Origin: Candidatus Magnetobacterium casense
GTDB taxonomy: Bacteria; Nitrospirota; Thermodesulfovibrionia; Thermodesulfovibrionales; Magnetobacteriaceae
Assembly: GCF_000714715.1 (NCBI RefSeq)
Contig: NZ_JMFO01000019.1
Coordinates: forward strand, 124-64,123
Direction: 5' to 3'
DNA length: 64,000 bases
This document shows positions 56,166-64,000 of the stretch, piece after piece. Position 1 is the stretch's first letter; every line of letters begins with the position of its first letter. The position numbers were made by a program, and so were the translations under genes. A model generated the notes under the pieces. That model saw only the letters and a list, made by a program, of their open reading frames with translations. It had not been told where the DNA came from and did not search any database.

Positions 56166-58451
56166 ATGTTATTTGAAGGTATAAAAATAAAGAAACTCCT
56201 CAACAGTCTGGAGGAAGCAAGTGGAGAGAGTGAAGAGAAACGGCTGTATACAGAGATAGCAGCCTATGGCCGTAAGGCCTTTCCACGTGTGATCGACGCC
56301 TTTAAAAACAATCATATGCGTATCCATAAGGTGAAGGGTCTGCTGGATGTCCTGTGTACAAAGGAGCTTATTGCCGACGTAATGCCCCTGTTGGGTGACC
56401 CTCAGGAGATTGTGCGGGTAGCCGCCAAGGACATCATAAACAGGAAGTGGAGGGCCGACTCCATCCCCTACCTGGTTGAATACCTGCGTGGGGCAAACCC
56501 CATCTTACGCAGCAGTGCGCTTGAGTTGCTGCTTGCGTTTAAAAACCCTGCCTGTGTACCAAAGCTCCTGTCGATGTATGCAGATGGCGATGTTGAGTTC
56601 AAGCGAAGCTGTCTGAGCATACTGGGAGAGATAGGCGGAGATGCCGCACTGAAACTGATCAGGGAGGCCGTCAAAGACAAGTCTTTAAACATTCGGATTA
56701 CGGCAATGCGTATGCTGGGCGTGATGAAGGACACGGCAAGTCTTGATTTATTTATACATAAGCTCCTGGAGGAGGACGCATATACGAGGAAGGCCGCCCT
56801 GGAAGCCATTGGCATCATGGGAGACAAGAGGGCCGCACCCCACATCATAGAACTCCTCAAGGACGTCGATATCTTAATCAGACAGGCAGCAATGGATATC
56901 CTCATCCGCATCGGGGATGCCTCGATAGTGCCCAACCTGATCCAACTGATGAAGGAGCGTGATGTAAACGTCAGGCGCTGTGCCGTTGGCGTGCTCAATG
57001 GCATAAAGGACCCCAAGACCATCGATGTACTCATTGCTGCCATGAGGGACTCCGACTGGTGGGTCAAGCAGATTGCCACGGATGCGTTGTCGGAGATACG
57101 GGGCGAAAACATTGTCAAGTTCTTCATAGCGATGATAACCGATCAGGATGAGAATCTACGCAGGTGTTCGGTGGAGTTCTTCATCAAGGTACCGGACAAG
57201 CTGGCCTTGGAGGCGCTGATCTTTGCCCTGGACGATACTGACTGGTGGGTCAGGGAGAAGGCCATAATATCACTGGGGTTGATAAAGGACCCGCGTGCCG
57301 TTGCCCCGTTGTATGCAAAGATGGACGACGACTACGTAAACTGGCACATTCCACGAGCACTTGGCACTATTGGTACCCCCAACGTGGTACGCCCACTGGT
57401 AGCGATATTGGGACACCCGAAAAAACAAATCCGCCTGGAGGCCCTGAGGGCCTTTGGACAGATAAAAATGGTTGAGTCCCTGACAAATAACCCCGATGCC
57501 CTCAAAGACGCCACCGAAGAAGAGGTCAGGAAAGAGTCGCTGAAACTGCTTAAAAAATTCGTCATAAAAAGCCCCGATGAGGTAAGAATGGTCGTACCGC
57601 AAACGCTTGTCGCCATGGGTGGTGCCGACGTGAGGGAATTGCTCCTTATGCTGCTAAAGGACCCCAACAAACACGTGCGCATTGAGACGCTAAAGGCCTT
57701 TGGGGAGTTGAGGATGGTTGAGGCCGTATCTGCCATAAAAAAGTGCATAAACGACGCCAACGAAGACGAAGAGGTCGTCACGGAGGCAGCAAGGGTATTA
57801 AGAGAACTCACCGGCAAGGACCCGCATGACACAACAATAATCAAGAGCGTCCCTGACACGATCCCCGAAGAGGGCACTATCCGTTCCGAGGCCATATTGG
57901 TAATAGACCTGTGTAATTCCACGGGGATTGCCAACAAGTACGGCGACAGATTTGCACTTATACTGACGAGGATATTAACCGACGTGGTGCGTCCAATGGC
58001 CAAGAAGCAGAGGTTTCAGTTTTTAAAGAGCACCGGGGATGGCTTTCTGATAACCTTTCCAAAGGTGGAAAACGCCGTGCGCTTTGCCGTAGACGTCCTT
58101 AACGACATCGCAATACACAACAGGACCGCCGATGAAACACAGATAATTCAGCTGCGTTTTGCCATCAACTTCGGCGAAACAACGGTGGATGCTAAAGGTG
58201 ACCGACTTGGCGTGGCCACAAACATGACCTTCCGCGTTGAAGGCGTCAAGCCCTCAGACATCATCTCCATAGCAGGCGGGATCAGCAAGGAACAGATGCC
58301 GTTGGTTGACCGCATCTTTATAACAGAAACGGCCGTTGAGGAGGCAAGCAAAATGGAAGGCATAAGCAGCAGACTGATAGGTCTCTTTGAACTCAAAGGG
58401 ATTACCGGACTACACAGGGTCTATGAAATCAAGGAAGGAAAATGGAATTAA
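56166..58451 (+). CDS. HEAT-repeat protein with class III nucleotide cyclase domain
   Basis: 761 residues. About 15 HEAT-like helical repeats (residues 40-560; for example KDPRAVAPL, PHIIELLKDVD) precede a class III cyclase domain (about 575-755). The metal Asp residues are in VIDLCNSTG and KSTGDGF, with a Lys two residues ahead of GDG, and the N...R pair in VATNMTFRVEG. The domain looks active; cAMP is the likely product, by family. Cytoplasmic. The HEAT array would sense a protein partner. Confidence 0.9.
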   Translation: MLFEGIKIKKLLNSLEEASGESEEKRLYTEIAAYGRKAFPRVIDAFKNNHMRIHKVKGLLDVLCTKELIADVMPLLGDPQEIVRVAAKDIINRKWRADSIPYLVEYLRGANPILRSSALELLLAFKNPACVPKLLSMYADGDVEFKRSCLSILGEIGGDAALKLIREAVKDKSLNIRITAMRMLGVMKDTASLDLFIHKLLEEDAYTRKAALEAIGIMGDKRAAPHIIELLKDVDILIRQAAMDILIRIGDASIVPNLIQLMKERDVNVRRCAVGVLNGIKDPKTIDVLIAAMRDSDWWVKQIATDALSEIRGENIVKFFIAMITDQDENLRRCSVEFFIKVPDKLALEALIFALDDTDWWVREKAIISLGLIKDPRAVAPLYAKMDDDYVNWHIPRALGTIGTPNVVRPLVAILGHPKKQIRLEALRAFGQIKMVESLTNNPDALKDATEEEVRKESLKLLKKFVIKSPDEVRMVVPQTLVAMGGADVRELLLMLLKDPNKHVRIETLKAFGELRMVEAVSAIKKCINDANEDEEVVTEAARVLRELTGKDPHDTTIIKSVPDTIPEEGTIRSEAILVIDLCNSTGIANKYGDRFALILTRILTDVVRPMAKKQRFQFLKSTGDGFLITFPKVENAVRFAVDVLNDIAIHNRTADETQIIQLRFAINFGETTVDAKGDRLGVATNMTFRVEGVKPSDIISIAGGISKEQMPLVDRIFITETAVEEASKMEGISSRLIGLFELKGITGLHRVYEIKEGKWN

Positions 58452-58485
58452 ATATCTGACTGTCAGAGCCTTTTTGTCTGTTTGA

Positions 58486-58890
58486 TTAACTAGCCCCCTC
58501 TTTATGTTTTGCCTTCGTCTCTACGCAATGTATTATACACTTAAGCAACATCTCTTCATCTATTGGCTTTATGACGTTTAAGCAGACCTTTTCGCTCATA
58601 TGTTCCTCGTCTTTGTATGCGGTGGTGATTATGATTGGTTGGGAGTGATCTATCGCAAATATCCGTTCAATCATCTCTATTCCGTTCATTACCGGCATCT
58701 CTATGTCAGTTATTACAATATCGATTTCCTCCTGATATTTGATGTAGGCGTCTAAACCCTCCTTGCCATTGCATGCGTCATAGACAACTGCAACCCTTCG
58801 TCTTAAAAAACGCCCCAGCATCTTTCTTATAAACTCGTCGTCCTCTACGTAGAGAACCGTTAATGCCTTTAGTATCGCTTCGTTTGTCAT
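58486..58890 (-). CDS. Single-domain response regulator
   Basis: 134 residues with acidic pair (YVEDDEF), phospho-acceptor Asp in ITDIEMPVMNG, Thr in ITTAYKDE and Lys in VIKPID. No output domain. The start overlaps the stop of the upstream kinase by 4 bp, so this is probably its direct target. Confidence 0.93.
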   Translation of the reverse strand: MTNEAILKALTVLYVEDDEFIRKMLGRFLRRRVAVVYDACNGKEGLDAYIKYQEEIDIVITDIEMPVMNGIEMIERIFAIDHSQPIIITTAYKDEEHMSEKVCLNVIKPIDEEMLLKCIIHCVETKAKHKEGAS

Positions 58891-60530
58891 ATCTCTATCC
58901 TTAATTCGCAGCCCCCGTTAACATTTCTTGCAGTAATACTGCCTTTCATACTCTTTTCTATAATAACCCTGGCAAAGTATAAGCCGAGTCCTGTTCCCCT
59001 GGACTTATGTTTGGTGGTAAAATACGGATCAAAGATTTTACCGATAATGTCCTCACTCACTCCTCCTCCATTGTCACTGATAGTTATTACTGCCTTATCA
59101 GTGTTGGGTTCTTTATATGTCTTTATTTTAATCGTGCCGTCATTAATACACCTCTCTTCAAATACATCCTTTATGTTGTTTAATATATTCAGTATGACCT
59201 GGGCAAATTCATTAGGGAAAAGATTTACGGTTAATCCTTCAGCAAATTCCTTATAAATCTTCACCCCTTTGATCCTGAAATAGCCATCTATCAGTGATAG
59301 TGTGTTGTTGATTTCATCTTCAATCCTGCTTTTTGTTTTTTTAGGGTCTGTTATGTAATAGCTCTTGAAATTGTCTATGGTTTTTGACAGCCCCATCAGT
59401 TCGTCCGTAATGGACTTGATATTTTCCCTGATGTATGCCTCGTTCAACTCATTGTACAAGTACGCATCCAAAATATCCTGAGCCAGAAGGCCTACGACGG
59501 TCAGGGGTTGTCGCCATTGATGGCCAATGTTGACCAACAGCTCACCCATTGCTATATGCCTGGACTGTTCATACATTAACTGGTCTTTTTCTCTGTTTCT
59601 TTCGACTTCCTCTTTTACCCTTCTCTTGAGGTTGACAGTGAGTTCGTTTAATTCTTCCTCTAATGCCTTACGTTCAGAGATGTCTTCTATCAAGGCTACA
59701 CAATATCTCACTGACTCATCCTCATTGCGTCTGCAATTCAACCACAGCTTTGTATATAATATGGTGTCGTCCTTTCGGATAAAGCGTTTTTCCATTTCGT
59801 AACCGTCCATTTTACCGTCAAGCACCTGATTAAATAACGCCACATCAGGTTCGATGTCCTCCGGATGGGTTATCTCAATCCAAGTCATCTTCATCAGTTC
59901 ATCCTTTGGATATCCGAGCATCTGACATAGCCTGTTATTTACATCTATCCATCCTTTCTCAACAGAGGTTATGGCTATGGCAATTGTGCTGAAGTCAAAT
60001 GCGGCATGTAACTGTTGCTCTTTCTCTGTTAAGTTGCCCTCCAGCTTCTTACGCTCATATATCTCGCCAATTAATTCTGCGGCTAATACCGCAAACCGCT
60101 TTACGGCCTCTATGATGTAGTCGGGTCTTGCCTTATAGCCCCGTGCAAGCTCTTTTAATTTTTCCCTGTCAACCTGATATTTTTCGGCCAACTCCCCGAT
60201 AGCGCTATCCTCTGATGGCGGAGAACCATATCCAAAATTCAGAGAACCAATGACCTTACCAAATCCCTTTATTGGGACTGCATATATATTGATCCCCCCC
60301 TCGCATGGCCTTAAATCATAAGAGTCACCCGTCTCAATCGTAATCCGTGACGCACTCGTCCAGCATGATTGATGACATAGCCACTTACCGCAGGCAAGGG
60401 CCTCTGCATTGTCGGCAGTCATGCACAGATTTCTTGATGCCATATCCAGAAACTTACAATAGCTGGAGGTGAAAAGCGCTACGGCATAGCTACCATCGGC
60501 CTCATATATAGCCGCAGAGGTTTCAAGCAA
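58887..60530 (-). CDS. PocR-PAS histidine kinase, N-terminus uncertain
   Basis: 547 residues from TTG 60530. The PocR-type ligand domain has conserved cysteines (NLCMTADNAEALACGKWLCH, HQSCW). PAS follows (about 165-290), then an H-box (MGELLVNIGHQWRQPL) and an ATPase (NILNNIKDVF, DNGGGVSEDI, GTGLGLYFA). The conserved frame continues upstream of the TTG as YLDL and further to about 60700, including GYTSYGDLTELNEHKELLD, without a canonical start; an ATG at 60705 is out of frame unless one A of the A6 run (60691-60696) is removed. Soluble sensor. Confidence 0.88.
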   Translation of the reverse strand: MLETSAAIYEADGSYAVALFTSSYCKFLDMASRNLCMTADNAEALACGKWLCHQSCWTSASRITIETGDSYDLRPCEGGINIYAVPIKGFGKVIGSLNFGYGSPPSEDSAIGELAEKYQVDREKLKELARGYKARPDYIIEAVKRFAVLAAELIGEIYERKKLEGNLTEKEQQLHAAFDFSTIAIAITSVEKGWIDVNNRLCQMLGYPKDELMKMTWIEITHPEDIEPDVALFNQVLDGKMDGYEMEKRFIRKDDTILYTKLWLNCRRNEDESVRYCVALIEDISERKALEEELNELTVNLKRRVKEEVERNREKDQLMYEQSRHIAMGELLVNIGHQWRQPLTVVGLLAQDILDAYLYNELNEAYIRENIKSITDELMGLSKTIDNFKSYYITDPKKTKSRIEDEINNTLSLIDGYFRIKGVKIYKEFAEGLTVNLFPNEFAQVILNILNNIKDVFEERCINDGTIKIKTYKEPNTDKAVITISDNGGGVSEDIIGKIFDPYFTTKHKSRGTGLGLYFARVIIEKSMKGSITARNVNGGCELRIEI

Positions 60531-61019
60531 ATCAAGATAACTCCTGGCTATCCTCTCCAGCGTCTCTTTGCCTACCGTATCAAGAAGCTCTTTGTGTTCG
60601 TTTAATTCAGTCAGGTCTCCATAGGATGTATATCCTTCCGATTCACCTGTCTGTTTGTCTATGTTCTTTTCAGTGTACAGTGTATAAGCCTTTTTTCTGT
60701 TGCATATTAATTTTATTGTTGTACGCTTTTATATTGTAACATATTTTTTCTTGTAAATATTTATGTGATTATAGGAATATTGGTATCTTCTTTATATTTC
60801 ATGGTAACTATACTTTTACGCATCCTGGATTCCTGGTCAAGCCAGGAATGACCCCTGTTCGAGCCAGGGGCAGGCACACTTGGAAAACGGCTGTAATTGT
60901 CATTCCTGCGAAAGCAGGAATCCATGCCTTTTAACCGTTAAATAAAAATTACCCTGCTTTTTAAAGAGGATACGAATATTGTGCATAATCAACCTTATGT
61001 CATGAGAGTTAAAAAGGGG
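60531..61019. other. 489-bp gap with a CATTCC-type repeat
   Basis: Contains the missing N-terminus of the PocR kinase (to about 60705), then AT-rich DNA and the repeat at 60808-60924. No other gene seen. Confidence 0.55.
60808..60924. repeat. CATTCCTGC hairpin repeat related to the 148-bp MITE
   Basis: Starts CTATACTTTTACGCA, close to the MITE end CTATACTTTCGCAC, then TGGATTCCTGG...CCAGGAATGA hairpin, CCCCTG...CAGGGG hairpin, and TGTCATTCCTGCGAAAGCAG to ATCCA. A matching right terminal repeat and target duplication were not found, so it may be a decayed relative. Confidence 0.6.
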
Positions 61020-62357
61020 TCAATGGGGCAGGCCCTTTTCTTGCTTTATGGGGAGTTCTATCAAGAATGTTGTTCCGTGTCCCCTGTGTGAGCTAACCGT
61101 AATTTCTCCGCCATGCTCCTGAACGATCTTCTTTGTAATGGGCAGGCCAAGTCCGTTGCCGTTGAGGTACTTGGTAGAATAAAACATGGTAAAGATATTT
61201 TCCATATCCGACTCCCTGATACCACAACCGTTGTCGCTGACCTCTATGGCAGCAAAACCAGTCTGCCGGCAGTGGGTTCGGATAACCACCCTGGCCCTGT
61301 CGTTGTCTGCATATTTCTTGTCCCTGCAGGCATCTGTTGCGTTAGAGACGAGGTTCATCAGGGCAGTATGGAGGGCCTTGTAGTCGAAGGAAAAGACCGG
61401 CAGGGTATCGTCCAGTTCGGCGATGACCTCTACCTCCGGTGGCATTGAGCCAGTCTGCAACGATTGGAAGGGCGTTGTGATCTCCCGTACCAGGTCATTG
61501 ATGGAGCCTGGGTGCAGTTGCAGCTTACCGGTGCGTGAGACGTTGAGCAGGTCTGCCGTCAGGGTCTCCATGCGTGCGATGCCAAGCTCGGTAACGCCCC
61601 AGCCCTCTTTCAACAGCTCGATGTTGTTGTCAGTCAGGGCAACATTTATGATGTACTTACCCCCCTGGAGGGCATTAAGGATATTTTTAGTGCCGTGGAT
61701 TATCTGGGCAATGGCAAGGCCAATGGCAGCCTGACGCTCTTTTTCAATCATCGCCTTTTCGGCCTTTATGCGTCTTTCCATCTCCACCTTAAGCGCAACG
61801 TTTGTCTCCTCTAATTGCCGGATGTCGCAATAGGAGCGCAGACATGTAATAATGGCCGTATAAAATCTCTGTATCGTCAGGTCACCCTTGTCCAGGAAGC
61901 CGTTGATGTCATAGTCCACGATCACGGATTTTTCGGGGGCTATGCCCGGTTGCCCCGTCCTGATCAATATCCGGACGTGCTTATTGCCCAACTCCTGCCG
62001 GATGTACCTGACAAGAGACAGGCCGGCCTGCTCGCTCTCCATCACCACATCAAGGATTATGACAGACACATCGGCGTTGTCCTTGATCACCTGCCTGGCC
62101 TCCTTTGCCGAAAAGGCTGATACAAAATGCAACTGCCTCTCCTGAAAGACAAAGTCAACCAACGTGGCCCTCGTTGCCCTGTGTACCTCCGGTTCGTCAT
62201 CAACGATTATCACCTTCCAGGCGGAAGCGTCCGCATCGGCCTGTGCATCGACCTGTAATTGCGGGGGGGTGTCTTCCTCAAAAAAAAGGTAAGGTTCCGA
62301 GTCCTCCGGCATGGACTCCGGCATATCCCAGAGGCAATTTATTGGTTCACTGTGCAT
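61020..62357 (-). CDS. Receiver-histidine kinase hybrid, soluble
   Basis: 445 residues from ATG 62357 (GGGAGC upstream); a longer frame to 62417 is less likely. Receiver domain (about 30-160; IIVDDEPEV, phospho-acceptor Asp in ILDVVME, Lys in LDKGD), then a coiled coil, a dimer/H-box region with the His in AIAQIIHGTKN, and ATPase (VSNATDAC, DNGCGI, GNGLGLPI). Its start overlaps the end of the next kinase gene by 19 bp. The final residues overlap a GGGGTCAATGGGG sequence resembling repeat copy 8. Confidence 0.88.
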   Translation of the reverse strand: MHSEPINCLWDMPESMPEDSEPYLFFEEDTPPQLQVDAQADADASAWKVIIVDDEPEVHRATRATLVDFVFQERQLHFVSAFSAKEARQVIKDNADVSVIILDVVMESEQAGLSLVRYIRQELGNKHVRILIRTGQPGIAPEKSVIVDYDINGFLDKGDLTIQRFYTAIITCLRSYCDIRQLEETNVALKVEMERRIKAEKAMIEKERQAAIGLAIAQIIHGTKNILNALQGGKYIINVALTDNNIELLKEGWGVTELGIARMETLTADLLNVSRTGKLQLHPGSINDLVREITTPFQSLQTGSMPPEVEVIAELDDTLPVFSFDYKALHTALMNLVSNATDACRDKKYADNDRARVVIRTHCRQTGFAAIEVSDNGCGIRESDMENIFTMFYSTKYLNGNGLGLPITKKIVQEHGGEITVSSHRGHGTTFLIELPIKQEKGLPH

Positions 62358-64000
62358 GGCAGCTCCCTGGGTATTGAGATCGTAAAGTTTGTTCCTGACT
62401 TTTCGGCGCTCTGGCAATGGATGTCCCCTTGCAGGGTTTGATGTACGATGTTATACACTATATGCAGGCCAAGTCCGGTGTTGCCTGCCTGACGATTTGT
62501 CGTGAAAAAGGGGTCAAATATCTTGCCCAGGATTGCCTCCGGTATCCCCTTGCCATTGTCGCTGACTGTTACGACGACGTTGCCTTGCTTGTGCACTGCC
62601 GAAATATCTATGATGCCGCCATCTTTTCTTTCAAAGGCGTGTGTGAGGCAATTCATGATCAGGTTTGTGATTACCTGTGCAAAGGCCCCCGGATAGCTGT
62701 CTATCTCTATCCCCGGGGCGCAGTTCATCGTGATGCGGTGTGAGGTCTTTTTTATCATAGGCTTGAGCCCCAGCATGATATCCTCTATGTAGCCTCTGAG
62801 GTCAAAGCGTCGGCGTTGCTGACTTGTCTGGTCGCCTGAGACCATTTTGAAGCTCTTGATCATGTCGGAGGAGCGCAGGAGGTTTTTCAGGATTATGTCG
62901 CTGTCCTCTCTGACGACCTCTATGTATCTCTGTAGTGCCCCCTTTGTCATCTTGTTGTCCTGAAACAGGGCTAAAATATCCTGCGTCTTTTCCTGCAGGT
63001 GCGAGGCGGATAAGACGGCATTACCAATGGGGGTGTTTATCTCATGGGCAACCCCGGAGACCAGTTGACCGAGGGCCGCCATCTTTTCGGCCTGCGCCTT
63101 CTTTCTCTCAACCATATCGTTAAAGACGACCACAGCCCCGGAGAGGGTTCCATGCTCATTAACAATCGGCGTTGCCACGTACTCTACAGGAAAGCTCGTG
63201 GCATCCTTTCTCCAGAAGACTTCGTCCTCGACGCGATAGACGTTGCCTTCCTTAAAAGCCTTGTATATCAGGCAGTCCTGATCGGCATGGCCTGTGTTGC
63301 CGGAGTTGGAGTTGTGCTTGATGCAGTGATATGGCTGACCCAACAGTTCCTGTAGTTGCCAGCCGAGCATCTTGGCTGCTGCGGGGTTTACAAAGGTTAT
63401 CTGTCCGTTGGTATCGAGGCCATATATGCCCTCACCGGCTGAGTTGAGGATCAGCTCATTCTGACGCTTTACACGTTCCAGCTCCTCCTCGGCACCCCGG
63501 CGTGCTATGATGCCGGCAAGGGTGTTGGATACTGCCATCAGGAACTCCTCTTCCATGGGGCTTCTGACGTGACCCGCCTTGAGGTACAGGTTGAGCACGC
63601 CAAGGAGTTTGTTGGTAAATATGATCGGTACGCAGAAATGCCCATGCGGCATCATGCCATCAAACCTTATGTCGTGGCGGTCGTCAACGTTGTCGGCAAA
63701 GACGATCTCACCGGTGGCAGCCGACATGCCACAGAGACACTTGCCAAATGGGACATGCTTGCAGAGGCTTAACAATTGCTCGGAAAGTCCCCTCTGCACC
63801 CGCATCTCAAGGACGTCTTCACGCTGCCCCAAGAGAAAAATAGCCCCCTTGGACTCAAACTCCAACCACGGGATCGTTATAATCGTATCCAGCACCATGC
63901 CCATCTGCTCGGTCAGTGATATGGGCTCCAGCGAAATCCGAACTATTGCATTCAGGACGTTTTGTATATGATAGTGCAGCGTAAGTATCTTCTCTGCCTT
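62339..64000 (-). CDS. GAF-PAS histidine kinase (5' end outside window)
   Basis: At least 553 residues; the frame stays open to the window end, with LHYHIQNVLNAIVRISLEP before the GAF domain, so ATG 63904 is internal. GAF (CGMSAATGEIVFA), PAS (NSAGEGIYGLDTNGQITF, GWQLQELLGQ), H-box (LVSGVAHEINTPIG), and ATPase (NLIMNCLTHAF, DNGKGIPEAI, NTGLGLHIV). Coupled with the following receiver-kinase hybrid, suggesting a phosphorelay or shared target. Confidence 0.9.
   Translation of the reverse strand, partial: KAEKILTLHYHIQNVLNAIVRISLEPISLTEQMGMVLDTIITIPWLEFESKGAIFLLGQREDVLEMRVQRGLSEQLLSLCKHVPFGKCLCGMSAATGEIVFADNVDDRHDIRFDGMMPHGHFCVPIIFTNKLLGVLNLYLKAGHVRSPMEEEFLMAVSNTLAGIIARRGAEEELERVKRQNELILNSAGEGIYGLDTNGQITFVNPAAAKMLGWQLQELLGQPYHCIKHNSNSGNTGHADQDCLIYKAFKEGNVYRVEDEVFWRKDATSFPVEYVATPIVNEHGTLSGAVVVFNDMVERKKAQAEKMAALGQLVSGVAHEINTPIGNAVLSASHLQEKTQDILALFQDNKMTKGALQRYIEVVREDSDIILKNLLRSSDMIKSFKMVSGDQTSQQRRRFDLRGYIEDIMLGLKPMIKKTSHRITMNCAPGIEIDSYPGAFAQVITNLIMNCLTHAFERKDGGIIDISAVHKQGNVVVTVSDNGKGIPEAILGKIFDPFFTTNRQAGNTGLGLHIVYNIVHQTLQGDIHCQSAEKSGTNFTISIPRELPCTVNQ

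Noticed and set aside
56468..57127. 219-codon minus-strand open frame opposite the HEAT-cyclase gene
   Set aside because: Ser/Arg/Ile-rich shadow of the HEAT repeats without start signals.
55642..58451. CBASS-type anti-phage system
   Set aside because: The cyclase is class III (HEAT-fused), not a CD-NTase, and no effector nuclease or membrane killer is adjacent.

Overview
This 64 kb window comes from a Gram-negative chromosome of moderate GC content. The genes for lipopolysaccharide (kdsB, msbA), an outer-membrane lipoprotein exporter ATPase (lolD), futalosine-type menaquinone synthesis (mqnD), late cobalamin assembly (cobU, cobT, cobS), split glycyl-tRNA synthetase (glyQ, glyS) and many large multi-domain sensor kinases suggest an environmental, probably anaerobic bacterium. 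A relative of the Nitrospirota or Desulfobacterota is the best guess; this is inference, since no rRNA or other marker is present. I see no rRNA, tRNA or CRISPR array.

Layout. 1-2.7 kb: 3' part of a giant surface protein built of FG-GAP, InlB-like and VCBS repeats. 2.9-10.4 kb (minus strand): glyQ-glyS-gcvH-lpd, then eno-ftsB-ubiX; ftsB carries a frameshift. 10.8-14.1 kb: a second surface protein gene (subtilase, InlB-like repeats, C-type lectin, BACON, VCBS) broken by an internal deletion and by a 148-bp MITE with terminal inverted repeats and a 7-bp target duplication; removing the element in silico restores the reading frame. 14.2-17.8 kb: two tandem TMTC-like membrane/TPR proteins, one frameshifted. 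18-31.2 kb: cheV, comEC, cobU, an alpha carbonic anhydrase, a sensor kinase, lolD, a DUF104/PIN toxin-antitoxin pair, a HIT hydrolase, mqnD, cobS, cobT. 31.3-39.3 kb: a DUF433 antitoxin whose toxin has been cut off by a repeat, a diguanylate cyclase, a second PIN module, and two tandem FeoB-like GTPase transporters. 39.4-50.4 kb: kdsB, a PEP-synthase-like protein, Smr, NusG-II/Gx-transporter pair, yacG, dapB, a Ser/Thr kinase with a lipoprotein, and an ammonium transporter. 50.6-53 kb: a TdeIII-type restriction-modification pair. 53.1-58.5 kb: HD protein, msbA, a cyclic-nucleotide-binding protein and a HEAT-repeat class III cyclase. 58.5-64 kb: a cluster of soluble two-component sensors, the last running off the window.

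The most unusual thread is a family of GC-rich, palindromic, modular intergenic repeats (at least nine copies, both orientations). They sit at operon borders, flank the restriction-modification pair in inverted orientation, contain nested modules, have cut a DUF5615-type toxin gene after ten codons, and in one copy carry 19-bp terminal inverted repeats. With the MITE in the subtilase gene, they point to active small non-autonomous elements. Three genes (ftsB, the second TMTC-like gene, and a PocR-type kinase) have breaks or missing starts at homopolymer runs, which may be real decay or sequencing error.
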